This document shows positions 51,501-59,553 of a stretch of 59,553 nt of DNA, piece after piece. A program made the position numbers and the translations under genes. Source of the DNA: Dyella silvatica (GTDB lineage: Bacteria > Pseudomonadota > Gammaproteobacteria > Xanthomonadales > Rhodanobacteraceae). The stretch lies in contig NZ_JAPDPE010000017.1 of assembly GCF_026283955.1 (NCBI RefSeq), positions 1 to 59,553 on the forward strand, written 5' to 3'. How positions within the stretch are numbered: position 1 is the first letter of the stretch; each line of letters begins with the position of its first letter. Under the pieces are notes generated by a model. The model did no database searches. It had not been told where the DNA came from and saw only the letters and a list, made by a program, of their open reading frames with translations.

Positions 51501-54180
51501 GATCATGGGCTTGATCGCCTCGGGCAGTGAGGCCAGCTTGCTGGATCGCCCGGGCGGTATTTTTGTACGGCCGGCGCAGCAGCTTTCCAGCGAAGACCGC
51601 ATGGTGGTGCAAGCGAGTGCGCGAATCATCTTGTCCGATACGCGCGGCAGCCTGACCGAACAGGTCAACCGGCGCCGACTGGAAACACCCACGCCGCGTC
51701 TCAAAACCAATCGTGCCCGGCACACACCATTGACGATAGCGGCTCCAGGTTCGGCCATGCCGTCGCGCGCCGATACCCTGCAATTGAGAAACCCTTATGG
51801 CGGCTTCAGCGCAGACGGCCGCGAGTATGTGATCACCCTGCCCCCTGGCGCAGCCACGCCGGCCCCATGGGCCAACATATTGACCAACGCCAGTTTCGGC
51901 ACGGTGATCTCGGAAAGCGGTAGCGCCTATAGCTGGGGCGAGAACGCCCATGAGTTCCGCTTGACGCCATGGCATAACGATCCGGTCAGCGATGGCAGTG
52001 GCGAAGCGCTGTATCTGCGCGACGAAGAAACCGGCCAGCTATGGTCACCCACGCCCCTGCCTTGCCGCGGCAAAGGCGATTACGTCACCCGCCACGGTTT
52101 TGGCTACAGCGTGTTCGAGCACAGCGAGGACGGGATTTACTCCGAGCTATGGGTTTATGTCGCCATGGACGCCTCGGTGAAATTTTCACGCCTGCTGCTG
52201 CGCAATGATTCGGGCCAGCCGCGCCAGCTCAGCGTCACCGGTTATGTCGAATGGCTGCTGGGCGATCTGCGCGAGAAAACCTCGATGCATGTGATCACCG
52301 AGTCGGACCCGTCCAGCGGCGCGCTATTCGCCCGCAATGCTTACAACACCGAGTTTCCGGAACGGGTGGCCTTCTTCGATGTGGATGATCCGGACCGTGG
52401 CATCAGCGGCGACCGCAGTACCTTTCTGGGGCGTAACGGCAGCACCCGCGCACCGGTCGAGCTGGGGCATACCCATTTGTCGGGCCGGCTTGGTGCCGGG
52501 CTGGATCCCTGTGCCGCCCTGCAAGTAACCGTGGCGCTGGACGACGGCGAACAACGCGAGGTGGTGTTCCGGCTTGGGTTGGGGCGCAATACCGCCGACG
52601 CCAGTTCGCTGGTGCAGCGTTTCCGCGGCAGCGGCCCGGCGGCCGATGCCTTGAAGGCAGCCCGCGCCTATTGGGATCGCACGCTGGATACCGTGCAGGT
52701 AAAAACCCCTGATCCGACCATCGATCTGCTGGTCAACGGCTGGCTGATGTATCAAATCATCGCCTGCCGCTTCTGGGCACGCAGTGGCTATTACCAATCC
52801 GGCGGCGCCATCGGTTTCCGCGATCAGCTGCAAGATGCCATGGCGATGATCCACGCCGCGCCGCAAAACATGCGCGAACATCTGCTGTTGTGCGCGGCGC
52901 ATCAATTCCCCGAAGGCGATGTGCAGCACTGGTGGCATCCACCGATGGATCGCGGCGTGCGCACCCATTGCTCCGATGACTATCTATGGCTGCCTCTGGC
53001 CACCAGCCGCTATGTGCTGGCAACCGCCGACACCGGCGTACTGGATGAAATGGTCGGCTATATCGAGGGCCGCCCACTGCAAGCCAGCGAAGAGTCCTAT
53101 TACGATCTGCCGCAGCCATCGAAGCTGCGCGAAACGCTTTATCAGCACTGCGTGCGGGCGATAGAACACAGCTTGCCGCGCGGTGTGCATGGCCTGCCCT
53201 TGATGGGTAGCGGCGACTGGAACGATGGCATGAACCGGGTCGGCGAGGCCGGCCGTGGCGAAAGTATCTGGCTGGGCTTCTTCTCCTGCGAAGTGATGAC
53301 ACGCTTTGCCGACGTCGCCCGGCTGCACGACGACCAGGCCTTTGCCCAGCGCTGCGAAGGCGAAGTGGCCAAGCTCCGCACCGCACTGGAACAGCATGGC
53401 TGGGATGGCGAGTGGTATCGCCGCGCCTATTTCGACGACGGCACGCCGCTGGGTTCAAGCAGCAACGAGGAATGCCGCATCGACTCGATCGCGCAGAGCT
53501 GGTCGGTGTTGTCCGGCGCAGGCGACCCGGCGCGCCAGCAGCAGGCGATGAACTCGCTCGATCAACACCTGGTACGCCGCGATGCCGGCCTGGTGCAATT
53601 GCTCGACCCGCCGTTCGATCACTCAACCCTCGACCCCGGCTATATCAAGGGCTATGTCCCCGGCGTGCGCGAAAATGGCGGCCAATATACCCATGCCGCG
53701 GTCTGGGCCACGATGGCGTTTGCCGAGCTCGGTGACAGCGCGCGCGCCTGGGAGCTGCTACGCATGATCAACCCGATCAGTCACAGCGACAGCGCAGCCA
53801 GACTGGAGATCTACAAGGTCGAGCCCTATGTGGTATGCGCCGACGTCTACGCCGCCGCACCGCATACCGGCCGCGGCGGCTGGAGCTGGTACACCGGTTC
53901 GGCCGGCTGGATGTATCGCCTGATCACCGAGTCGTTGCTTGGCCTGCAACTGCGCGCGGGACGGCTGCATTTTGCGCCGGTACTGCCTACGGGCTGGGAT
54001 CATTTCAGCTTGAATTATCGCTATCGCAACACCTTGTACCGCATCAACATCCAACACGGCGACACCGGCACGACGCACACCGTCTGGCTGGATGGGGTCG
54101 CCCAAGCAGACGGTTACATCACCCTGGTGGACGATGGCATCGAGCACCACGTCGAGCTCAATCATCCGCGTGCCACATGA
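45517..54180 (+). CDS. ndvB: Cyclic beta-1,2-glucan synthase (NdvB/ChvB type)
   Basis: About 2887 aa, close to Agrobacterium ChvB and Brucella Cgs. It makes periplasmic beta-1,2-glucans from UDP-glucose. Order: N-terminal cytoplasmic part; membrane helices (about 410-480); GT84 glycosyltransferase with TLDTDTQLPRD (about 638) and RRHRWIRGDWQ (about 784); more helices (about 830-1010); glycoamylase-like domain (about 1310-1530, SFMVHHQGMSLLALD); then GH94 phosphorylase-like modules ending with GSGDWNDGMNR (about 2563) that control glucan length. Start uncertain: ATG 45517, or TTG 45508 which has AAGGA closer. The frame is intact. The zwf gene follows 110 bp later. Confidence 0.92.
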   Translation: MIGSALDLLKLRRLKAFRRRRAALRTKPEQEPALRSELFSADQMERHGQSLASQHRLSPRASSNLLLARLTDNEAVLIHACEGLTAATRHKRRVTPAGEWLLDNFYLIEEQVRSARRHLPQGYSRELPRLEHGPSTGLPRVYDIALEIISHGDGRVDTASLSRFVSAYQTVTPLKLGELWAIPIMLRLALIENLRRVAARVMADWRYRGKAARWADNMIAIAESDPKNVVLVVADMARSNPPMTGPFVAEMARRLQGQSPALALPLSWIEQRLSESGQSIEYLVQWEAQQQAADQVSIGNSIGSLRALSAIDWRDFVEHTSIIEQQLREDPAGVYPAMDFATRDRYRREVEMLARNNTLTEQQVAEAVISLCREDTTVAASTLHRHVGFYLLDKGRRQLERRLALRPSLTDRLRRLFDKAPLPIYLSLLALLTCLLSGSLVRVAIDDRLPLWLLITVAVPATLLSSQLALSLLNWLFTLTITPRLLPRLDYSQGIPADARTMVVIPSMFSSEPDIDGLIEAMEVRFLANRDPNLHFALLTDFTDAISETLPEDEALLQAAQRRIEALNKKYTGPGADRFFLFHRSRQWNTTEQCWMGHERKRGKLADLNHLLRGKGFDRYALIVGNLATLPAVKYIITLDTDTQLPRDSAHEFIGTIDHPLNRAVYDPERRRVISGYAILQPRVGISLPSTSRSRYAKLYGGDAGIDPYTQMVSDVYQDVFREGSFIGKGIYNVDAFELTLEGLFPENSILSHDLIEGCHARSGLISDVQLYEEYPARYGADVKRRHRWIRGDWQLLPWLLPWAPSAHNGWCKNALTALSRWKILDNLRRSLVSPSLLILLIFGWLVLPPVFSWTVAVLAMVLIPPMLSAVLDLLQKPREVQLDQHLPAALRATGQHLARMALALAWLPHESLYHLDAIVRTLWRMIASRRHLLQWQTSSEVERHSSNSIHALLRMMWIGPLLAVMLTITLALQRPWVLILAEPLLLLWLASPWIAWWMSKPRQPSSFAPTPIQLRFLRTLARRTWAFFDTYVGPDDHWLPPDNLQEQPSPVLAHRTSPTNIGMALLANLASYDFGFISAGRLLDRSAKTLSTMNVLPRHRGHFYNWYDTLTLQPLAPLYVSAVDSGNLAGHLLTLRPGLLALLDEPVFQPRILQGLLDTVDTLRDALDDSRTSALNRLQKDLQNALASPPSTSTEALTLLQRQRDHAHALTLNIVTEAGSDAEFWLDTLVSQCQELCDEADLFQLAPLPPGTAQMDGHLTLRQLAQIELSNGPPEVETHAHLHALRQRARERIDAIEELAQQISALALMDYRFLYDNARDLLAIGYNVDERRLDSSYYDLLASEARLVSFVAIAQGQLPQDNWFSLGRLLTTSGGEPVLLSWSGSMFEYLMPMLVMPSYEGTLLEQTCEAAVARQIEYGNQLSVPWGVSESGYNMLDAHFTYQYRAFGVPGLGLKRGLGDDLVIAPYACVLAMMVAPAAATRNLQRLTEAGAQGRFGLYEAIDYTPARLPPGQNSALVRSFMVHHQGMSLLALDYALHDRPMQRRFESDPQFRATSLLLQERVPKTASEYLHASLFPEMTGNPHVTEARLRVFTDPDRPQPALQLLSNGRYHVMVSSAGGGYSRCRDLAVTRWREDITCDNWGMFCYLRDVASGAYWSTTYQPTLKKTELFEAIFSDARAEFRVRERDFDTHTEIVVSPEDDIELRRTRITNRGRTRRTIELTSYAEVVLASPAADTAHPAFSKLFVQTELIPALQAIVCSRRPSSNDETMPWMCHLLAVHDADIDEISYETDRSRFIGRGRSVAQPQALGTPDHEHRRLSNSEGSVLDPIIAIRCRISLEPEQSVTVDMVTGLGDTRADCLHLIEKYRDRHLADRVFDLAWTHSQVMLRQLNATLVDAQLYEHMATSIIYPNASLRAEPGVLLSNRRGQSGLWGQAISGDLPIVLLQIADPARIEVVRQLVQAHAYWRLKGLAVDLVIWNEDRVGYRQELQDQIMGLIASGSEASLLDRPGGIFVRPAQQLSSEDRMVVQASARIILSDTRGSLTEQVNRRRLETPTPRLKTNRARHTPLTIAAPGSAMPSRADTLQLRNPYGGFSADGREYVITLPPGAATPAPWANILTNASFGTVISESGSAYSWGENAHEFRLTPWHNDPVSDGSGEALYLRDEETGQLWSPTPLPCRGKGDYVTRHGFGYSVFEHSEDGIYSELWVYVAMDASVKFSRLLLRNDSGQPRQLSVTGYVEWLLGDLREKTSMHVITESDPSSGALFARNAYNTEFPERVAFFDVDDPDRGISGDRSTFLGRNGSTRAPVELGHTHLSGRLGAGLDPCAALQVTVALDDGEQREVVFRLGLGRNTADASSLVQRFRGSGPAADALKAARAYWDRTLDTVQVKTPDPTIDLLVNGWLMYQIIACRFWARSGYYQSGGAIGFRDQLQDAMAMIHAAPQNMREHLLLCAAHQFPEGDVQHWWHPPMDRGVRTHCSDDYLWLPLATSRYVLATADTGVLDEMVGYIEGRPLQASEESYYDLPQPSKLRETLYQHCVRAIEHSLPRGVHGLPLMGSGDWNDGMNRVGEAGRGESIWLGFFSCEVMTRFADVARLHDDQAFAQRCEGEVAKLRTALEQHGWDGEWYRRAYFDDGTPLGSSSNEECRIDSIAQSWSVLSGAGDPARQQQAMNSLDQHLVRRDAGLVQLLDPPFDHSTLDPGYIKGYVPGVRENGGQYTHAAVWATMAFAELGDSARAWELLRMINPISHSDSAARLEIYKVEPYVVCADVYAAAPHTGRGGWSWYTGSAGWMYRLITESLLGLQLRAGRLHFAPVLPTGWDHFSLNYRYRNTLYRINIQHGDTGTTHTVWLDGVAQADGYITLVDDGIEHHVELNHPRAT

Positions 54181-54289
54181 GGTACTCACACTATGCACGG
54201 GCTTAACCCAAGCGCGTGCATACTAGCCGGACCCTCGTTTGCCATCCGCCAGCCGCAACCTTACCGTCATACAGGAGAGAGCCATCGCT

Positions 54290-55696
54290 ATGGCGACACC
54301 TCATTCGGATGCCTTGGTCTTTTTCGGCGCCACCGGCGACCTGGCCTATAAAAAAATCTTTCCCGCGCTGCAAGCCATGGTGCTCCACGACGGTCTGGAC
54401 CTGCCGATCATCGGCGTGGCTCACTCCGGCTGGACCCTGGAACAATTACGCCAGCGCGCCCATGACAGCCTGGCGCAGGCGGCTAAAGAGCAAGGCAACC
54501 GTATCGATGAGGCGGCGTTCGAAAGATTCGCCGCGCAGCTGCAATACATTGATGGCGACTACAACGACCCGGCCACGTTTCAGCAGCTGAAAACCATGCT
54601 GGGTTCGGCCACCCGTCCGCTGCACTATCTGGCGATTCCACCGAGCCTGTTCGGCACCGTCACCAAGGGCCTGCAACAAGCCGGCTGCGCTAACGACGCG
54701 CGAGTGGTGGTAGAGAAACCCTTCGGTCGCGACCTAGCCTCTTCGCAACAGCTCAACCGCCGGCTGCATGAGGTCTTTGCCGAGCCGGCGATTTTCCGGA
54801 TCGACCACTATCTCGGCAAAGAAGCGGTACAAAATCTGCTGTACTTCCGCTTCGCCAATACCTTTCTCGAACCGGTGTGGAATCGCAACTACGTCGACAG
54901 CGTGCAGATCACCATGGCTGAAAGCTTTGGCGTGGCCGGACGCGGCGCCTTCTACGACGATATCGGCGCCATTCGCGACGTGGTGCAAAACCACCTGCTG
55001 CAAGTGATCTCGTTGCTGGCCATGGATTCGCCAATCGGCAATGACCCCGAGTCCTTGCGCGCGGAAAAACTGCGACTGTTCCATGCCATGCGGCCAATCG
55101 ACCCCAAGCAGGTCGTGCGCGGGCAGTTCCGCGGTTATCGCGAGGTCAACGGCGTCGCCGCCGAGTCGAATGTCGAAACCTTTGTTGCTCTGTGCATGTA
55201 TATCGATACCTGGCGCTGGGCAGGCGTGCCGTTCTACATCCGCACCGGCAAGAGCTTGCCCATCACGACCACCGAGGTCATGGTGAAGATGAAAGCACCG
55301 CCATTGCCGATCTTCGATGAGATCGGCCCGGCGCAAGCGAACTATTTCCGCTTCCGGCTCAGCCCCGAGGTGGTCATCGCCGAGGGCGCCAGGGTTAAGC
55401 AACCCGGCGAACAAATGCAGGGCGAGCCGGTGGAGCTGGTTGCCCGGCATCATTCGGAGCCGGAGAAATCGCCTTATGAGCGCCTGCTCGGCGATGCGAT
55501 TCGCGGCGACAACTCCCTCTTCAGCAGCGATGAGTGCGTCGAGGCCGCCTGGGCCGTGGTCGATCAGGTACTGACCCACGAGGGCGCGGTAAGCATGTAT
55601 GAGCCCGGCAGTTGGGGGCCGGCTGCCGCCGCCGACCTGGTCAGTGACAGCCAAGGCTGGCACGACCCAGTTGCCGAAGCGAGTAATCCGCGCTGA
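54290..55696 (+). CDS. zwf: Glucose-6-phosphate 1-dehydrogenase
   Basis: 468 aa. It oxidises glucose-6-phosphate to 6-phosphogluconolactone, producing NADPH. The nucleotide motif [15 protein letters not shown] departs from the common GASGDL(T/A)xRKL. The active-site signature RIDHYLGKE is at about 170-178. EKPFGRD is present. The ATG at 54290 is preceded by AGGAGAG at about 10 bases; the frame extends to 54239 with no homology. First gene of a sugar-phosphate block (HAD phosphatase, tal, pgi, pgm) directly after the glucan synthase. Confidence 0.92.
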   Translation: MATPHSDALVFFGATGDLAYKKIFPALQAMVLHDGLDLPIIGVAHSGWTLEQLRQRAHDSLAQAAKEQGNRIDEAAFERFAAQLQYIDGDYNDPATFQQLKTMLGSATRPLHYLAIPPSLFGTVTKGLQQAGCANDARVVVEKPFGRDLASSQQLNRRLHEVFAEPAIFRIDHYLGKEAVQNLLYFRFANTFLEPVWNRNYVDSVQITMAESFGVAGRGAFYDDIGAIRDVVQNHLLQVISLLAMDSPIGNDPESLRAEKLRLFHAMRPIDPKQVVRGQFRGYREVNGVAAESNVETFVALCMYIDTWRWAGVPFYIRTGKSLPITTTEVMVKMKAPPLPIFDEIGPAQANYFRFRLSPEVVIAEGARVKQPGEQMQGEPVELVARHHSEPEKSPYERLLGDAIRGDNSLFSSDECVEAAWAVVDQVLTHEGAVSMYEPGSWGPAAAADLVSDSQGWHDPVAEASNPR

Positions 55697-55789
55697 GTAA
55701 AGCCCCCTGAGCAAGCCTCGGTAAGACCACGTTGCGTCAGTCCGGATTAAATTTGCGCAACAAGCAAACACAGGTTGAGTACTAGCCCC

Positions 55790-56509
55790 ATGAGTTCAGG
55801 CCCGATGAGTCCAGCACAAACCAAGCCAATCGTTTTTCTGCTCGATGTCGACAACACCTTGCTCGATAACGACCGTTTCGCCGAAGACCTCAGCGCACGG
55901 CTGGAGCAATCGTTCGGTCATGCCGAGCGTGAGCGCTACTGGGCCATCTACAACCAGCTGCGCGACGAATGGGGTTATGCCGATTACCTGGCCGCGCTGC
56001 AACGTTTTCGCAGCGGGCTGGATAACCATCCGGCCTTGCTGCAGATGTCGGCCTACCTGCTGGAGTATCCGTTCGCCGACCGGCTCTACCCGCACGCGCT
56101 GGAGGTAATCAGCCACCTGCATACGCTGGGGCAACCGGTGATTCTGTCCGATGGCGATGTGGTGTTTCAGCCACGCAAGATCCAGCACGCCGGCCTCTGG
56201 AACGCCTTGCATGGCGAGGTACTGATCTACCTGCACAAACAGCACATGCTCGAGGCCATGCAGCAGCGCTACCCGGCGCAGCATTACGTCATGGTCGACG
56301 ACAAGCCGAATCTGCTGGCCGAGATGAAACAAAGCCTCGGCATCAAGTTGACCACGGTGTTTGTCCGCCAAGGCCACTATGCCGCCGCGGCCCCCGCCGG
56401 TATCGAACCGGCACCGGATCTTGAAATCAACAACATTGGCGAGCTGCGCGGGCGCACGCTTGAAGACTTTCTATTAGCGGCCACAGCAACCGCCACGACC
56501 GCCCGTTAA
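55790..56509 (+). CDS. HAD-superfamily hydrolase
   Basis: 239 aa. HAD motif I DVDNTLLD, motif II-like LSDGD, a Lys in the YLHKQHM segment and motif IV MVDDKPNLL indicate a Mg-dependent phosphatase with a helical cap inserted after motif I. The substrate is not evident; position between zwf and tal suggests a phosphorylated sugar. The start is uncertain among ATGs at 55790 and 55805; a TTG at 55775 is less likely. Same strand and short spacing (93 bp from zwf, 25 bp to tal) suggest one operon. Confidence 0.78.
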   Translation: MSSGPMSPAQTKPIVFLLDVDNTLLDNDRFAEDLSARLEQSFGHAERERYWAIYNQLRDEWGYADYLAALQRFRSGLDNHPALLQMSAYLLEYPFADRLYPHALEVISHLHTLGQPVILSDGDVVFQPRKIQHAGLWNALHGEVLIYLHKQHMLEAMQQRYPAQHYVMVDDKPNLLAEMKQSLGIKLTTVFVRQGHYAAAAPAGIEPAPDLEINNIGELRGRTLEDFLLAATATATTAR

Positions 56510-56534
56510 AGCCAGCTACGCGGAGGAAGCCAGC

Positions 56535-57638
56535 ATGAAAGCGACCCAGCAACTGCATAACCTCGGGCAAAGCCTGTGGCTGGACAACATCACGCGCGCA
56601 CTCCTCGACGATGGCACCCTGGCCCGCTATATCGCCGAAGACTCGATTACCGGGCTGACCTCCAACCCGAGCATCTTCGATGCGGCCATCGGCGGCAGCG
56701 ATGCCTATGACGCGGCCATCCACGCCAAGACCCTGGCCGGGCACGACGGCGAACACTTGTTTATCGAGCTGGCCCTGGAAGACCTGCGCCGTGCCGCCGA
56801 CCTGTTCCGCCCGGTGTTCGATGCCACCGAGGGGATCGATGGCTGGGTCTCGATGGAGGTGTCACCGCTGCTTGCCGCGGACACCGACGGCTCAATCGCC
56901 GCAGCCATACAAATCCATCAGCAGGCCGGGCGCGACAACCTGTTCGTAAAAATCCCCGGCACCCCACAAGGCATTCCCGCGATTGAGGAAGCGATCTTCC
57001 TGGGCATTCCGATCAATATCACCCTGTTGTTTTCCCGCGAGCATTATCTGGCCGCCGCCGAAGCCTATCTGCGTGGGATCGAACGGCGCCTTGCCGCCGG
57101 GCTGAATCCACGCGTGGCGTCGGTCGCATCGCTGTTTATCAGCCGCTGGGATGTTGCCGGCAACGCGCAACTGCCGGACGCATGGCATAACCGGCTCGGC
57201 ATCGCCGTGGGCCAGCAAACCTACCGCGCCTATCGCAGCTTGCTTGCCTCACCGCGCTGGCAAAAGCTGGCTGCTGCGGGCGCCCAGCCCCAGCGGCTAT
57301 TGTGGGCCAGCACCGGCAGCAAGGACCCCGCCGCGGCCGACACGCTATACATCAGCGCCCTGGCGGCTCCCGATACTGTCGATACCATGCCGGAAAAGAC
57401 CTTGCAGGCGTTCGCCGATCACGGTCAACTGCACGGGGTCATGGCGACCGACGGCGGCAACGCTGACGATGTACTGGCACAGCTTGCCGAGGCCGGGGTG
57501 GATATCCAGGCACTGCCGGCCCAGTTGCAGCGCGAAGGTGCGCAATCGTTCGTCAAATCATGGCAACAATTACTACAGCGGATCGCTGAAAAGTCGACCG
57601 CGCTTAACGCAAAGGCACAAGGATCCATTGCACGATGA
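56535..57638 (+). CDS. tal: Transaldolase
   Basis: 367 aa, the longer transaldolase form found in actinobacteria and many proteobacteria. The N-terminus QQLHNLGQSLWLDNITR and the Schiff-base Lys in NLFVKIPGTP (about Lys138) are diagnostic, and LTSNPSIFD and SLFISRWD are conserved. It transfers a dihydroxyacetone unit between sedoheptulose-7-phosphate and glyceraldehyde-3-phosphate in the pentose phosphate pathway. GGAGGAAG precedes the ATG by about six bases. The stop overlaps the pgi start as ATGA, so the two are coupled. Confidence 0.93.
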   Translation: MKATQQLHNLGQSLWLDNITRALLDDGTLARYIAEDSITGLTSNPSIFDAAIGGSDAYDAAIHAKTLAGHDGEHLFIELALEDLRRAADLFRPVFDATEGIDGWVSMEVSPLLAADTDGSIAAAIQIHQQAGRDNLFVKIPGTPQGIPAIEEAIFLGIPINITLLFSREHYLAAAEAYLRGIERRLAAGLNPRVASVASLFISRWDVAGNAQLPDAWHNRLGIAVGQQTYRAYRSLLASPRWQKLAAAGAQPQRLLWASTGSKDPAAADTLYISALAAPDTVDTMPEKTLQAFADHGQLHGVMATDGGNADDVLAQLAEAGVDIQALPAQLQREGAQSFVKSWQQLLQRIAEKSTALNAKAQGSIAR

Positions 57639-59285
57639 GCCGTCCCAATCTCACCACGCTGCCGCAGTGGAAGGCACTGCAACAACACTTTTCCCAGGTC
57701 GGCCAGCAGCATCTGCGCGAACTGTTCGCCGCCGACCCCAAACGTGGCGAGCGGCTGACCGCCGAAGGCGTCGGCCTGTACCTGGACTATTCCAAGCAGC
57801 GCGTCAACGCCGACACCCTGCGCCTGCTGGGTGAACTGGCCCAGGCCTGTGGCTTGCAACAGCACATCGCGGCGATGTTCAGCGGCGACAAGATCAACAC
57901 CACCGAACATCGCGCGGTACTGCATGTGGCGCTACGCGCCCCGGCCGACCAAACGATTCTGGTCGACGGCAAAAATGTGGTGCCGGATGTGCATGGTGGC
58001 CTTTGCCGAAGAGGTGCGCGGTGGCGCCTGGACCGGCCATACCGGCAAGCGCATCCGCAACGTCATCAGCATCGGCATCGGCGGCTCGGACCTGGGCCCG
58101 GTCATGGCCTACGAAGCATTGCGCGACTATAGCCAGCGCGATATGACGTTTCGTTTTGTCTCCAACGTCGACGGCACCGACTTCGCCGAGGCCACCCGCG
58201 ACCTGAATGCAGACGAGACTTTGTTCATCGTCTGCTCGAAAACCTTCACCACGCTGGAAACACTGACCAACGCGCATGCCGCGCGCGCCTGGTGCCTGCA
58301 GGCGCTGGGCGATGAGCAAGCCATCGCCAGGCACTTTGTCGCGGTGTCCACCAATGCTGAAGAAGTCGGCAAGTTCGGTATCGATACCGCGCACATGTTC
58401 GGTTTCTGGGATTGGGTCGGCGGCCGCTACTCGATGGATGCCTCGGTCGGCCTGTCGACCGTGCTGGCTATCGGACCAGAGCGGTTTCGCGAGATGCTGG
58501 CCGGCTTTCATGCCATGGATGAGCATTTTCGCCATACCCCGCTAGAGAAAAACCTGCCGGCGCTGATGGGCTTGCTGGCGATCTGGAACAATAATTTTCT
58601 CGATGCCGCTACCGTGGCGGTCCTGCCGTACGAGCAATACCTCAAGCGTTTTCCCGCTTACTTGCAACAGCTGACCATGGAGAGCAATGGCAAGCACGTT
58701 ACGCTCGACGGCTCCGAGGTGGGTTACGCCACCGGCCCGATCTACTGGGGCGAACCCGGCACCAACGGTCAGCATTCGTTTTATCAGCTGATTCACCAAG
58801 GCACCCGCATCGTGCCCTGCGATTTCATCGGTTTCGGTCAGCCGCTGAACCCCCTGCCCGCCCAGCACGGCGGCGACCAGCATGATTTGTTGATGGCCAA
58901 CCTGATTGCCCAGGGTGAGGCGCTGGCCTTTGGCAAGAGCGCCGAAGAAGTCCGTGCCGAAGGCACCGCCGAAGCGCTGGTGCCGCACCGCACGTTTGAA
59001 GGCAACCGACCCAGCAGCACCCTTCTCGCCTCCAAGCTCACGCCCTACGCCCTGGGCACCTTGATCGCACTGTATGAGCACAGTGTGTTTGTGCAGGGGG
59101 TGATCTGGGATATCGACTCGTTCGACCAATGGGGCGTGGAACTGGGCAAGCAGCTGGCGAAAACCACGATTGCCGAACTCACCGCCAAAGATGAGCCCAA
59201 GCTCAGCCATGACAGCTCAACCAATGCCTTGATCCGTCGCTATCGCCAACTGCGCGACGGTCAAACGCCGGGAAGCGCCGCATGA
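57635..59285 (+). pseudogene. pgi: Glucose-6-phosphate isomerase gene with a frameshift
   Basis: Frame 1 runs from ATG 57635 (MSRPNLTTLPQWKALQQH) through [12 protein letters not shown] and then turns into nonsense. The family sequence resumes in another frame at about 57993 ([20 protein letters not shown]) and continues normally to 59285, including [13 protein letters not shown] and the C-terminal KQLAKT. Relatives have about six more residues (HAVLDR-like) between the two blocks. A loss of about 17 bp at 57990-57993 explains both the missing residues and the shift. As read, no full-length isomerase (about 550 aa) can be made. The start overlaps tal and the end overlaps pgm, each by ATGA. A sequencing or assembly error is the main alternative. 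Confidence 0.8.
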
Positions 59286-59553
59286 GCCAGCAAATCCATG
59301 CGCTGGCGGGCCAGCCGGCGCCGGCCTCCATGCTCGTCGACGTGCCCAAGCTATTGGCTGCCTACGTCGACTTGAAGCCGGACCCCAGCGTGTCGGCGCA
59401 ACGCGTTGCCTTTGGCACCTCCGGCCATCGCGGCAGCTCGTTCGAGCGCAGCTTCAACGAGTGGCACATCCTGGCGATCAGTCAGGCGATCTGCGAGTAC
59501 CGCAAGAGCCAAGGCATCGATGGCCCGCTGTTCATGGGCATCGATACCCATGC
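59282..59553 (+). CDS. pgm: Phosphoglucomutase (alpha-D-glucose type), 5' part only
   Basis: The first 90 residues; the gene runs off the window. It starts ATG at 59282, overlapping the pgi stop as ATGA. The segment [19 protein letters not shown] followed by HILAISQAI matches the N-terminus of E. coli-type Pgm, which interconverts glucose-1-phosphate and glucose-6-phosphate. With galU this would feed UDP-glucose to the cyclic glucan synthase upstream. The catalytic phosphoserine loop lies beyond the window edge. Confidence 0.85.
   Translation, partial: MSQQIHALAGQPAPASMLVDVPKLLAAYVDLKPDPSVSAQRVAFGTSGHRGSSFERSFNEWHILAISQAICEYRKSQGIDGPLFMGIDTH

Noticed and set aside
1-59553. tRNA, rRNA, CRISPR arrays, riboswitches
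   Set aside because: No cloverleaf-type sequence, repeat-spacer pattern or known riboswitch motif was seen by eye; a covariance-model scan would be needed to exclude small RNAs.

Overview
The window is 59.5 kb of GC-rich gammaproteobacterial chromosome. The S46 dipeptidyl-peptidase, the YD-repeat proteins with fibronectin type III tails, the PNAG operon and the general gene style suggest the Xanthomonadales/Lysobacterales (Rhodanobacteraceae-like). That placement is inferred from gene content, not from a marker gene. No rRNA, tRNA, CRISPR array, integrase or insertion sequence was seen.

Layout. 0.3-9.8 kb: a catabolic-type acetolactate synthase converges on a complete pgaABCD operon (PNAG biofilm polysaccharide), with a membrane diguanylate cyclase diverging from it. 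9.8-17.4 kb (minus strand): an S46 dipeptidyl-peptidase whose promoter carries a near-consensus Zur box, followed by a zinc-scarcity-type operon: ZrgA-like DUF2796 protein, ABC ATPase, FtsX-type permease, DUF3299 lipoprotein, CobW-type GTPase and a cysteine-rich unknown protein. 18.0-19.5 kb: a small secreted protein, an NsrR-like Rrf2 regulator and a DUF3465 protein. 20.2-26.2 kb: a compact plus-strand acyl-chain cluster behind an AT-rich leader, with ACP, two hotdog dehydratases, ketosynthase plus chain-length-factor-like partner, ketoreductase, soluble diiron desaturase-like enzyme and a carboxyl-methyltransferase-like protein. 26.3-29.0 kb: a YozG-type regulator with a DUF2975 membrane protein, divergent from a PDZ aspartyl protease across a perfect 12-bp inverted repeat.

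29.4-38.6 kb: a split Rhs system (an 1800-aa YD-repeat/FN3 protein, a separate secreted Rhs-core tip with a C-terminal toxin-like region, and a 73-aa putative immunity protein). It lies between an eroded fragment and the intact copy of a two-gene unit, a phosphopantetheinyl transferase plus a PptH-like metallophosphoesterase. 38.7-45 kb: a small secreted protein, an alginate-export-like porin and a NemR-like electrophile-response group (TetR regulator, YqhD-like alcohol dehydrogenase, CurA-like reductase, DJ-1/PfpI protein) with two identical operators. 45.5-59.5 kb: a giant cyclic beta-1,2-glucan synthase (NdvB/ChvB type) followed by zwf, a HAD phosphatase, tal, a frameshifted pgi and the start of pgm.

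How the genes connect. The PPTase at 37 kb is the only visible activator for the ACP at 20 kb, and its neighbour may be the opposing ACP-phosphopantetheine hydrolase. The diguanylate cyclase plausibly feeds c-di-GMP to PgaC/PgaD. The Zur box suggests that peptide scavenging and the zinc operon respond together to zinc limitation. The sugar-phosphate genes may supply the glucan synthase.

The points most worth a second look are the acyl-chain cluster, the PPTase/PptH-like pair with its decayed duplicate, the Zur-box peptidase promoter, the ABC ATPase that runs 236 nt into the permease gene, and the pgi frameshift.
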